Shown here one piece after another: positions 1 through 5,803 of a DNA stretch of 12,068 bases. The stretch is from Candidatus Cloacimonadota bacterium (GTDB lineage: Bacteria; Cloacimonadota; Cloacimonadia; Cloacimonadales; WRIO01), in NCBI GenBank assembly GCA_023230175.1, contig JALNXV010000074.1, positions 1 through 12,068 of the forward strand, written 5' to 3'. The notes under the pieces are model-generated. The model was given only the letters and a program-made list of their open reading frames with translations, ran no database searches and was not told the DNA's origin. A program made the translations under genes and the position numbers. Each line of letters begins with the position of its first letter. Position 1 is the stretch's first letter.

Positions 1-183
1 ACCTCTATTGACTATATCACCTAAAACAAACCTGAATTTTTTTATATTCTTATTTAAGACATCAGATAGATAAGCCAATGCACCTATCGTAAAATAACCT
101 GTAACCACATCTAACTCGCCTGAATCCGTCCATTGCTTTATGTATTGACCAATGGTTTTTTCATTATTATTGTCTAAAATCAT
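1..183 (-). CDS. N-terminus of PLD-like domain protein, probably a helicase (partial)
   Basis: An open frame enters from the left edge; its first 61 residues are visible, starting at the ATG at 183. A good ribosome binding site (GGAAAG) lies 5 bases before the ATG. The protein begins MILDNNNEKTIGQYIKQWTD and continues with a GYF motif followed by a segment ending FRFVLGDI. This order (a conserved 'T-IG-Y', a GYF strand and an 'RFVLGD' strand) is what I know from the N-terminal phospholipase-D-like domain of large SNF2/DEAD-type helicases found in defence islands and mobile DNA. The catalytic HKD region and any helicase domain lie outside the window, so the helicase part is inference. The stop of a small upstream ORF lies 10 bases before the start. 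Confident that it is coding; family only moderate. Confidence 0.5.
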   Translation of the reverse strand, partial: MILDNNNEKTIGQYIKQWTDSGELDVVTGYFTIGALAYLSDVLNKNIKKFRFVLGDIVNRG

Positions 184-193
184 AATGCTTTCC

Positions 194-345
194 TTATGGT
201 TTTTTAAGCTGAAAGCTCAATGTACCTCGACCATCTTGGTCGAGAATATTATCGAGCCGGAAGCTCAATCTACGTTTGCTTATCTTAAAGAGATTGTTAA
301 TCTCCGGGTTCAGATTAGGAACTTTTCTCAGCACACAATTTTGCC
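194..345 (-). pseudogene. orphan C-terminal ORF just upstream of the PLD-like gene
   Basis: A 50-codon open frame on the minus strand ends at TAA (196-194), 10 bases before the PLD-like gene starts. It has no ATG; only GTG, CTG or TTG could start it, none with a clear ribosome binding site, and the frame is closed by TAA just upstream (348-346). The end reads RRLSFRLDNILDQDGRGTLS followed by FQLKKP, with two related 'LSF.L' phrases. Base composition here (about 40% GC) is visibly richer than the surrounding DNA. It looks like the surviving C-terminus of a gene that lost its front, or a chance frame over a structured repeat. I recognise no family. Confidence 0.25.
208..273. repeat. short direct repeat pair flanking a perfect hairpin
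   Basis: An 18-base segment at 208-225 (gctgaaagctcaatgtac) recurs at 256-273 (gccggaagctcaatctac) with three mismatches. Between them lies a perfect inverted repeat, CTCGACCA at 226-233 and TGGTCGAG at 237-244, with a 3-base loop, followed by another TCGAG at 252-256. The patch sits 25-90 bases upstream of the PLD-like start codon, so it could be an operator or leader structure for that gene, or a relic of a repeat family. No T-run follows the hairpin on either strand, so it does not look like a terminator. Confidence 0.4.
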
Positions 346-348
346 CTT

Positions 349-596
349 AATTATATTTCAAGTTAATCATGCAGATTATCAATTAATATTTTTTGAGTAT
401 TATTTGTCAACAAATTTTATATAAATTACATTTTTTTGGCTATACAACTGACATTCAGTAACTAAAATTGTAGTTTTTCGATATTAAGCATCGTAGATGC
501 AACCCTTTAATAGCCTGGTGTGTGAGTGCAATGTCAGAACTGTCCAATAAATCCGCGTTAAAGTAACTGCATCATTGTGCACTTGAGTAAGATAGC
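349..596. other. gene-poor gap between HepT and the PLD-like gene
   Basis: I see no convincing gene here. The stretch 349-480 is very AT-rich. The part from 481 to 596 is less so and holds only a 5-bp hairpin (GCATC at 488-492, GATGC at 496-500). Short open stretches on the minus strand (about 540-430) lack a start and look like decayed DNA. HepT transcription from the right would run through this gap; no strong terminator with a U-tract is evident. Confidence 0.4.
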
Positions 597-938
597 TTAT
601 TCTTCCAAAAATCCATTAACATTCTTTAATAAATCTTCAATATGCTCTTTAGCTGTTACCCATATTCTTTCTAACAAAATCTCTCCATATTCGTGTGCAA
701 TAATATTCCTCATACCAATGATTTTTCTCCAAGGGATTTCTTTATTCTCGCTAATAAACGCATCTGAGAGGTGATTTGCAGCTTCTCCAATAACTAAAAT
801 CTGTCTTTCTACTGCATACCGCATCATTTTGTTATTGGAAAAATCATGAAAGTTTACTCCCTTGATAAAAATTAAAATATCTTTACATGCTTCACTTATA
901 TCCCATAAATGAGCTTTATCTCTATCATTAGGCAGCAT
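597..938 (-). CDS. hepT: HepT-family HEPN toxin (DUF86)
   Basis: HEPN-domain RNase-type toxin of the MntA/HepT toxin-antitoxin family, 113 residues. The signature R-x4-H followed by Tyr is present as R77-NIIA-H82-E-Y84 (segment GMRNIIAHEYG). In this family the Arg and His form the RNase site, and the nearby Tyr is the residue AMPylated by the antitoxin. I chose the ATG at 938 (MLPNDRDKAH...) rather than the longer frame starting at 1013: AAGGAG lies 6 bases upstream of it, and the domain starts there in the family. It overlaps the end of mntA by 11 bases, the usual translational coupling of such pairs. The fold and motif make the call firm. Confidence 0.9.
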   Translation of the reverse strand: MLPNDRDKAHLWDISEACKDILIFIKGVNFHDFSNNKMMRYAVERQILVIGEAANHLSDAFISENKEIPWRKIIGMRNIIAHEYGEILLERIWVTAKEHIEDLLKNVNGFLEE

Positions 939-1233
939 AAATTCTCCTTGCAGTTGATAGTATCTTTTTTCGTCTGTATGGATTGGTAATTCCATCTTTT
1001 TCAACCAAATCAACTTTTCTATTTAAACACATCTCTAATTCTTCTTTTAATTCCATAAATTCAAATAATGAATAATTTGAATTTTCTTGAAATACTATCA
1101 AGATATCAATGTCACTATTTTCAGAAAAATCTTCTCTTAGTATTGAGCCAAAAAGGTAAAGCTCTTTTATTTTAAATTTTTTAATGACTTCAAATAAGTC
1201 ATTTTCATTTATTGATATTTTGGGAAATTGCAT
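928..1233 (-). CDS. mntA: MntA-family nucleotidyltransferase antitoxin
   Basis: Minimal nucleotidyltransferase (DNA polymerase beta fold), 101 residues, the antitoxin partner of HepT. The catalytic signature GS-x10-D-x-D is complete: G29 S30 ... D41-I-D43. A third acidic residue is at D74 in the strand VDLV. In characterised pairs this enzyme transfers AMP groups to the HEPN toxin and so blocks its RNase activity; that role is family knowledge, not seen here. Start chosen at 1233, where AGAGGT lies just upstream. The antitoxin is first and the toxin second, with an 11-base overlap, the common order. An IS481-like transposase gene lies 75 bases upstream. Confidence 0.9.
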   Translation of the reverse strand: MQFPKISINENDLFEVIKKFKIKELYLFGSILREDFSENSDIDILIVFQENSNYSLFEFMELKEELEMCLNRKVDLVEKDGITNPYRRKKILSTARRIYAA

Positions 1234-1269
1234 TTTGACCTCTTTAGTTTTTGTAATTTATTAATTCGA

Positions 1270-1297
1270 ATCCTATCTTTAAGTTATTTTTTGTCAA
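1270..1297 (-). promoter_or_regulatory. possible promoter of mntA-hepT
   Basis: On the minus strand TTGACA (1297-1292) is followed after 16 bases by TAGGAT (1275-1270), about 37 bases before the mntA start codon. The -35 box is perfect for a sigma-70-type promoter but the -10 is poor, and it does not fit the Bacteroidota TAnnTTTG consensus exactly. It may lie at the edge of the neighbouring insertion sequence. Confidence 0.25.
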
Positions 1298-1308
1298 GAA
1301 GATTTTTA

Positions 1309-2376
1309 TTATTTATTGGGCGATAACCATTTTAAGTATCCACCCTTTTTAATCAAAATAATATCTTTAACATAATTGTCAACAAAAATAGGTGGTATAC
1401 TTGCAATCATATTATATTTATTAATATTATGTTCTTTAAGAATCGTTAATGGAGAACTATGGTTTTTATTTCTATTTTTTCTAACCACATTATACCAAAG
1501 TAAATACAAATTTGCTTTATATAAAAAATGAGATGAAGATTTAAATTTTTCAATATCGTAAAACTCTTTTTCAATTCTGTCATGAAAACTTTCAACATCA
1601 CTATTGAACGTAGGGCGACCAGGGGGATTAAATATATTACTTATACCATGTGTTGCAAGGATTTCTTCGTATAATGATTTTTTATTTGCATTTTTTTTAA
1701 TATTCCTAAATTCACAACCATTATCAGATTGAAAATGAGTATTTGATATATCAACTTCATAGTTTTTTAACATAGATATAACATATTCAGTAAATATTCC
1801 TATACTTGTAGAATCTTTATTATTTGAATATCCTAAAAATGTTAAACCACTACAATAATCTCGTGCAGTTATTTGATATTTTGGTATATGCTTATATATG
1901 ATACCTTCAAAAATATTAGGAATATCGGTTAAATATTTAACATCAATTTGTATTTTATCTAAAGGTTTAAATTTAGCCCTTAACTCTCTCATATCTTTTT
2001 TCTTTTTGTGTTTAGTCTTTTTTTTCTTAATAAGGTTGGCTTGTTTGATTTTCTTATATATAGTTTTTTCAGAACATTGCAGATTTAGATTTTCTTTTAT
2101 ATAATAAGCTCCTAATTTTGATTTCTTTCGATATTTAATAATTTCATTTGTAATATCATCAGACAGTTTATTTGGATGTTTTTGTGATAATCTTGATTTA
2201 TTTCTTAGTCCTTCTTCACCATCTTTTTCATAAGCATTAAGCCATTTTCTTACTGTTTTACGAGTTGTATTATACTCTATTGCAGCTTTAGTTATATTAT
2301 TCGCTTTTGCATATCTAACCATATTATATCTATATTGAATTATAGTTTCCTTCGAGAATATTTTTTTTATTACCAT
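1309..2376 (-). CDS. IS481-like DDE transposase
   Basis: Transposase of 355 residues. Residues about 15-60 form a helix-turn-helix of the HTH_23/29 type (AAIEYNTTRKTVRKWLNAYE), followed by a Lys-rich linker (115-130) and an integrase-like catalytic core. The likely catalytic triad is D145 (in KIQIDVKYL), D218 (in FQSDNGCEF) and E262 (in NSDVESFHDRIEKEF). The combination of an N-terminal HTH, this core and a full-length uninterrupted frame fits the IS481 group better than IS3, since there is no orfA/orfB frameshift. The Lys-rich stretches and very high AT content match the window. I could not find convincing terminal inverted repeats; TGT trinucleotides at about 1292 (plus) and 2403 (minus) would give 1.1 kb but match poorly. 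Confidence 0.8.
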   Translation of the reverse strand: MVIKKIFSKETIIQYRYNMVRYAKANNITKAAIEYNTTRKTVRKWLNAYEKDGEEGLRNKSRLSQKHPNKLSDDITNEIIKYRKKSKLGAYYIKENLNLQCSEKTIYKKIKQANLIKKKKTKHKKKKDMRELRAKFKPLDKIQIDVKYLTDIPNIFEGIIYKHIPKYQITARDYCSGLTFLGYSNNKDSTSIGIFTEYVISMLKNYEVDISNTHFQSDNGCEFRNIKKNANKKSLYEEILATHGISNIFNPPGRPTFNSDVESFHDRIEKEFYDIEKFKSSSHFLYKANLYLLWYNVVRKNRNKNHSSPLTILKEHNINKYNMIASIPPIFVDNYVKDIILIKKGGYLKWLSPNK

Positions 2377-2403
2377 ATAACTATTACTATATTACGTGCA
2401 ACA

Positions 2404-2604
2404 CCTTTCTTCTTATCACTGCTTGAATTAATTTCATATAATCTTTTTCCTTTACTATTAATGGTTTTAATCGGTGGATACTTTTTATGGTTAGTCGCCA
2501 ATTTTTTATATTTCGAGATTTTTTATCAAATAGTCTCAGTATTTTGTTTTCTACCAACTCTCATAAAGGCAGACAATATTCGCGATAGATATTTAAAAAT
2601 CTAA
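2404..2604 (+). pseudogene. C-terminal fragment of a membrane protein
   Basis: An open plus-strand frame, continuous from inside the antisense of the transposase to the TAA at 2602-2604. From about 2404 it reads like protein: a strongly hydrophobic helix (FPLLLMVLIGGYFLWLVANF), a second (FEIFYQIVSVFCFLPTLI) and a charged tail (KADNIRDRYLKI). No start codon or ribosome binding site is visible in the part outside the transposase. It may be the end of a membrane gene cut by the IS481-like insertion. Hydrophobic frames are easily produced by AT-rich DNA, so confidence is low. Confidence 0.25.
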
Positions 2605-2662
2605 TTTTAACTCAGTATGGAAGTTATAATAAGTTATAGAATTAACAATATACCTTTCTATC

Positions 2663-2956
2663 TCATTTCTTTGTTACATCAATTATTAATGAAACAAATC
2701 CAAGTTTTCCTTCTTTATTCCTATGATCAAATCTCTTTGATCTATAAACAAATCCTTCCTTCTCATCCCATTCTTTAAAATGAAATTGACCTTTTTCATC
2801 ACAATATTCTAACAAATCTACATAAAAACCTACTTGTTCAAAAGGATTTACGATATTTTGGTAATTGTAAAATACTTTATGAGATGTAGCCGGGTGATCT
2901 TTAGGACCTGGTCCACCTACTTGAACAATATTCTGATACCATTCATTATGAAAATA
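2663..2956 (-). pseudogene. C-terminal stump of a SAM-dependent methyltransferase (COG4627-like)
   Basis: About 97 residues of the C-terminus of a predicted class I SAM-dependent methyltransferase, ending at TGA (2665-2663). The segment FHNEWYQNIVQVGGPGPKDH, the phrase 'HKVFYNYQ', and the tail 'FDHRNKEGKLGFVSLIIDVTKK' are what I recall as the conserved end of the COG4627 family, whose members are normally about twice this long or more. The SAM-binding N-terminal half is missing: the frame runs straight into the left end of the IS21 element. The apparent start MKVAQFCRESGS lies inside IS21 terminal repeats and is not native. Not expected to be active. Confidence 0.65.
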
Positions 2957-2975
2957 TGGATATTTCGATGAAAGT

Positions 2976-3054
2976 GAACCGCTTTCACGGCAAAATTGAG
3001 CCACCTTCACGCTGTAATAGAACCATTGTCACGGATACAGAGCCATTGTAATAT
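2976..3054 (+). repeat. left terminal repeat array of the IS21 element
   Basis: Four copies of a 15-base unit with consensus GARCCAYTNTCACGG start at 2976 (gaaccgctttcacgg), 2998 (gagccaccttcacgc), 3020 (gaaccattgtcacgg) and 3040 (gagccattgtaatat). The steps are 22, 22 and 20 bases, about two helical turns, so all lie on one face of the DNA. Such multiple terminal sites are known IstA-binding sites in IS21 elements. The innermost copy is the weakest. Confidence 0.8.
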
Positions 3055-3058
3055 TCAA

Positions 3059-3108
3059 TTGCCTTTAAATAAAAGAAATTCTATGATTTATTAATGTACA
3101 TAAGTACA
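3059..3108 (+). promoter_or_regulatory. likely istA promoter with overlapping palindrome
   Basis: TTGCCT at 3059-3064 and TATGAT at 3082-3087 are separated by exactly 17 bases, a sigma-70-like pair. About one turn downstream, where transcription would start, is the palindrome TGTAC-ATAA-GTACA (3095-3108), a plausible operator. The istA ribosome binding site GGAGGTGAT follows at 3119. The promoter also abuts the last IstA-type repeat (3040-3054), so transposase binding could repress it. Confidence 0.4.
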
Positions 3109-3131
3109 AATAAATTATGGAGGTGATAATT

Positions 3132-4667
3132 ATGATTAATTATCATGAAATTCTAAGGCTACGCAGTAATGGATATACTCAGCGTCAAATAGCCTTAAGT
3201 TTACATTGCTCACGAAATACTATTTCGGAAATTTATGAACTTTCAGATGCAAAAGGAGTATCATGGGATACTCACTCAAATTTATCAAATCAAGAGATTG
3301 TACGGCTTCTTTACCCGGAAAAAGAAAATCCAGGATTAAGGAAAATTCCAGATTACACTTTAATTCACAAAGAGTTAGCCAGACCTGGTGTTACTTTAAC
3401 ATTACTTTGGAGTGAATATTGTGAAACATCTCAGGCTGAGGGATTAATACCTTATCAATATACTCAGTTCTGTGACTATTACAGGTATTACATTAAGAAA
3501 TCAAAAGCAACTATGCGAATTAAACGAAAGCCTGGAAATATGCTTGAAGTAGATTGGGCAGGATCGACTTTATTTATTACTGACAATATTACGGGAGATC
3601 TTATTCCTGCTTATGTATTTGTGGCTGCTTTGTCATGCAGTCAGTATTCATATGCAGAAGCGTTTGCTTCAATGAAAACAGAAGAATGGATTAATGCTCA
3701 TATACATGCATATCAATTTTTTCAGGGAGTTACCCGAATATTAGTCCCTGATAATTTAAAAACAGGAGTCATAAAACATGGTAAATCAGAAGTTATACTT
3801 AATAAAGCTTATCAGGAAATGGCAGAATACTATGGGACTGCAGTTATTCCGGCACGACCATATTCTCCAAAAGACAAACCTAATGCAGAAGGAAGTGTTG
3901 GTGTTATATCGACCTGGATTATTGCAGCATTGCGTAATGAACGCTTTTTTTCTTTTACAGAACTCAACAAAGCCGTTAAATGCAAGTTATCGGAATTTAA
4001 TCAAAAGCCTTTTCAAAAGAAGGTTGGTTGCAGGTTAAGTGCTTTTGAAGAAGAAGAAAAGTCTTTCTTAATACCATTACCTGCAAACCATTATGAATTG
4101 TCATCGTGGGCAACAGCAACAATTCAGATGGACTATCTTATAAATGTAGATAAATGTCAATACTCAGTTCCATATGAATATATTGGACACTCAGTCGATA
4201 TCAGATATACAAATAAAACAATTGAGGTTTTCTATAAAAACATACGAATTGCTTCTCATTTAAAAAGATATAACATAACTTCTCCAATAGTACTACCTGA
4301 ACATATGCCGGAAAACCATAAACGATATCTTAGCTGGAACCGTGATACTTTTCTTGAGTGGGCAAAATCTGTTGGCAAAAACACATTATGCATAATGGAA
4401 ATTTTATTGAACTCCTATAAAATCGAAGAACAATCATATAAATCTTGTGGTGTTTTAATGAAACTTGCAGACAGATTTTCATTTGAGCGTATTGAACTTG
4501 CTTGTGAAAAAGCTCTTTATTACACTCCAACACCAAGTTTAAAAATGATTCAAACTATTCTTAAAAAAGGACAGGACAGTGTAAAAGAGTCAGATAAAAC
4601 AGCTAATAATCAAAAAAGTGAACAATACGGATTTACTCGTAGAAATACTCATAAAGGAGCTATGTAA
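3132..4667 (+). CDS. istA: IS21-family transposase IstA
   Basis: DDE transposase of 511 residues. The start at 3132 (MINYHEILRL) is chosen because GGAGGTGAT lies just upstream; a start 15 bases earlier would overlap that site. Residues about 12-35 are a helix-turn-helix (NGYTQRQIALSLHCSRNTIS) for binding the terminal repeats. The catalytic core follows with D141 (MLEVDWAGS), D207 (ILVPDNLKTG) and E253 (KPNAEGSVGVIS); the DNLKTGV and PYSPKDKPNAEG motifs are characteristic of IstA. The C-terminal part carries the Mu-type beta-barrel region (VDKCQYSVPYEYIG). Length is normal for the family and there is no frameshift. istB begins one base after its stop codon. Confidence 0.93.
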   Translation: MINYHEILRLRSNGYTQRQIALSLHCSRNTISEIYELSDAKGVSWDTHSNLSNQEIVRLLYPEKENPGLRKIPDYTLIHKELARPGVTLTLLWSEYCETSQAEGLIPYQYTQFCDYYRYYIKKSKATMRIKRKPGNMLEVDWAGSTLFITDNITGDLIPAYVFVAALSCSQYSYAEAFASMKTEEWINAHIHAYQFFQGVTRILVPDNLKTGVIKHGKSEVILNKAYQEMAEYYGTAVIPARPYSPKDKPNAEGSVGVISTWIIAALRNERFFSFTELNKAVKCKLSEFNQKPFQKKVGCRLSAFEEEEKSFLIPLPANHYELSSWATATIQMDYLINVDKCQYSVPYEYIGHSVDIRYTNKTIEVFYKNIRIASHLKRYNITSPIVLPEHMPENHKRYLSWNRDTFLEWAKSVGKNTLCIMEILLNSYKIEEQSYKSCGVLMKLADRFSFERIELACEKALYYTPTPSLKMIQTILKKGQDSVKESDKTANNQKSEQYGFTRRNTHKGAM

Positions 4668-4668
4668 A

Positions 4669-5433
4669 ATGGTCAGTCAATCTACATATGAAAAGCTAAA
4701 TCAAATGAATTTGAATGGTTTTGTTGAAGCGTTAAGAATACAAATGTCAAGCAATCAATATGATGATTTGCCATTTGAAGATCGTATCGGACTAATTGTT
4801 GATTTTGAATGGACAAAAAGACAGTCCAATAAAATATCAAGATGTATTAAAGAAGCTCATTTAAGATATCCAAATGCTTGTGTCGAAGATATAGAATACC
4901 TTTCAGACAGAAAACTTGATAAAGCTCAAATACTAAAACTGTCTACATGTCAGTATATTAGAGATAGTCATAATATCATTCTTAAAGGTGCTTCCGGAAA
5001 TGGAAAAACATATATAGCTTGTGCGTTAGCAATTTCTGCCTGCAGACAATCATTAAAAGTAAAATATACAAGACTTCCTGAACTGATAAATGATTTATTA
5101 GTAGCCAGAGGTGAAGGTAATTTTAAAAAGTTCATAAAGTCATGTCAAAAATATGATTTACTTATTTTAGATGAATGGCTTTTAAAACCCCTTTCAAATG
5201 AACAGGCGATGGATTTACTTGAAATTATAGAAGTAAGAACAAAAAATGGTTCTATTATCTTTTGTACTCAATACGACACTCAAGGCTGGCAAGACAGAAT
5301 TGGTACGATTGAAACTGAAACTCTATCTGATGCAATAATAGACAGGATAAAACATAATTCTTATGAAATAATGATTGAAGGTAATGAATCAATGAGAGAA
5401 CGATACGGAATAAAGAAAAAAAATAAGAAATAA
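4669..5433 (+). CDS. istB: IS21-family helper ATPase IstB
   Basis: AAA+ ATPase of 254 residues that helps IstA choose and engage target DNA. Walker A is GASGNGKT at 107-114, Walker B is LLILDEW at 164-170, a sensor-1-like strand is IIFCTQY at 196-202, and an arginine in DAIIDRI (about 226) fits sensor 2. The start at 4669 is chosen because AAAGGAG at 4654-4660 is well placed and the protein then begins at the usual family position (MVSQSTYEKLNQM); the in-frame GTG at 4618 lies inside istA. It is one base past the istA stop codon, so translation is probably coupled. Full length. Confidence 0.92.
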   Translation: MVSQSTYEKLNQMNLNGFVEALRIQMSSNQYDDLPFEDRIGLIVDFEWTKRQSNKISRCIKEAHLRYPNACVEDIEYLSDRKLDKAQILKLSTCQYIRDSHNIILKGASGNGKTYIACALAISACRQSLKVKYTRLPELINDLLVARGEGNFKKFIKSCQKYDLLILDEWLLKPLSNEQAMDLLEIIEVRTKNGSIIFCTQYDTQGWQDRIGTIETETLSDAIIDRIKHNSYEIMIEGNESMRERYGIKKKNKK

Positions 5434-5453
5434 AGGAATTTTAACATTTATTA

Positions 5454-5480
5454 AGAGAACCATCAGATAGATGGTTCTCT
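5454..5480 (+). terminator. hairpin after istB
   Basis: Perfect 11-bp stem AGAGAACCATC (5454-5464) / GATGGTTCTCT (5470-5480) with a 5-base loop, 20 bases after the istB stop codon. It could end istAB transcription, but only GTTT follows rather than a real T-run. One arm is also the innermost right-hand IS21 repeat unit, so the palindrome may instead be a doubled IstA site. Confidence 0.4.
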
Positions 5481-5562
5481 GTTTCGTGACAGTGGTTCTC
5501 TATCCGCTAATATGGCTCAGTTTTTCCGTGAGAGTGGCTCTATTTCTCCGATAAAGTGGCTC
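5463..5562 (-). repeat. right terminal repeat array of the IS21 element
   Basis: Read inward on the minus strand, five 15-base units related to GARCCAYTNTCACGG occupy 5562-5548, 5540-5526, 5518-5504, 5498-5484 and 5477-5463. The steps are 22, 22, 20 and 21 bases, the first three mirroring the left array exactly. The outer three begin GAGCC and the inner two GAACC. Copy 5 is the most diverged (gaaccatctatctga). Confidence 0.8.
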
Positions 5563-5581
5563 TATGTGAACGAAATATTCA

Positions 5582-5765
5582 AAAAATATAACAACAATAT
5601 AAAAACCCAATATTTCGTTAATAATTATTTTAGATATTTCTTATTAGTTTTTTAGTCACTTTTTAGCCGATTTTGCCAAAAATCAAAAATTCAAGTACTA
5701 TTTTTCAATAAATTAAGAAACTGAGATAGCAATATTTACAAAAATCTCCCGAAAGATGGGATAGT
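5582..5765 (-). mobile_element. terminal fragment of an IS1634-like element (direct repeat copy A)
   Basis: From about 5596 to 5765 the sequence matches 9832-9999 in the same orientation, with roughly 8 mismatches and one 2-base indel by eye (about 95% identity); weaker similarity continues to about 5583. In the right-hand copy this stretch is the transposase-proximal end of an IS1634-like element, running from its inverted repeat (core CTTTCGGGA on minus, 5755-5747) to the transposase start. Here the start codon is ATT instead of ATG, and the match stops at the right end of IS21 (5581). So it is a relic of a second copy, cut by IS21. Between it and the ABC gene stop codon lie only about 40 bases. 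Confidence 0.75.
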
Positions 5766-5803
5766 ATTTTATTCTTACTTATTAATGAGAAGCTAACCCA
5801 TTT

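Larger units (their letters stand above)
2957..5581 (+). mobile_element. complete IS21-family insertion sequence
   Basis: A 2.6-kb element with the IS21 layout: long istA followed closely by istB, with arrays of short repeats at both ends. The outer ends read TGGATATTTCG on the left (2957-2967) and TGAATATTTCG on the right, read inward on the minus strand (5581-5571), an 11-base inverted match with one difference that begins TG as is usual for IS21. From each end to the first repeat unit is the same 9-base step. Both genes are full length, so it may be active. Flanks are GAAAATA on the left and AAAAATA on the right, a possible 7-bp target duplication with one mismatch, but in an A-run and so unconvincing. 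Confidence 0.85.

Noticed and set aside
152..424. Plus-strand open frame of 90 codons near the left edge
   Set aside because: It starts inside the antisense of the PLD-like gene and runs over the repeat/hairpin patch. The minus strand gives the better reading with a clear ribosome binding site.
597..1013. Longer HepT start at 1013
   Set aside because: It would overlap mntA by 86 bases without a ribosome binding site; the ATG at 938 has AAGGAG and fits the family start.
1292..2403. Terminal inverted repeats for the IS481-like element
   Set aside because: TGT at both candidate ends, but the next 20 bases match poorly and no target duplication was found.
2663..3010. A complete 115-residue gene including the N-terminus MKVAQFCRESG
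   Set aside because: The first residues are translated from IS21 terminal repeats; the recognisable methyltransferase homology starts after the IS end.
3778..4038. Overlapping plus-strand frame inside istA
   Set aside because: Shadow of the istA coding frame with no independent start signal.
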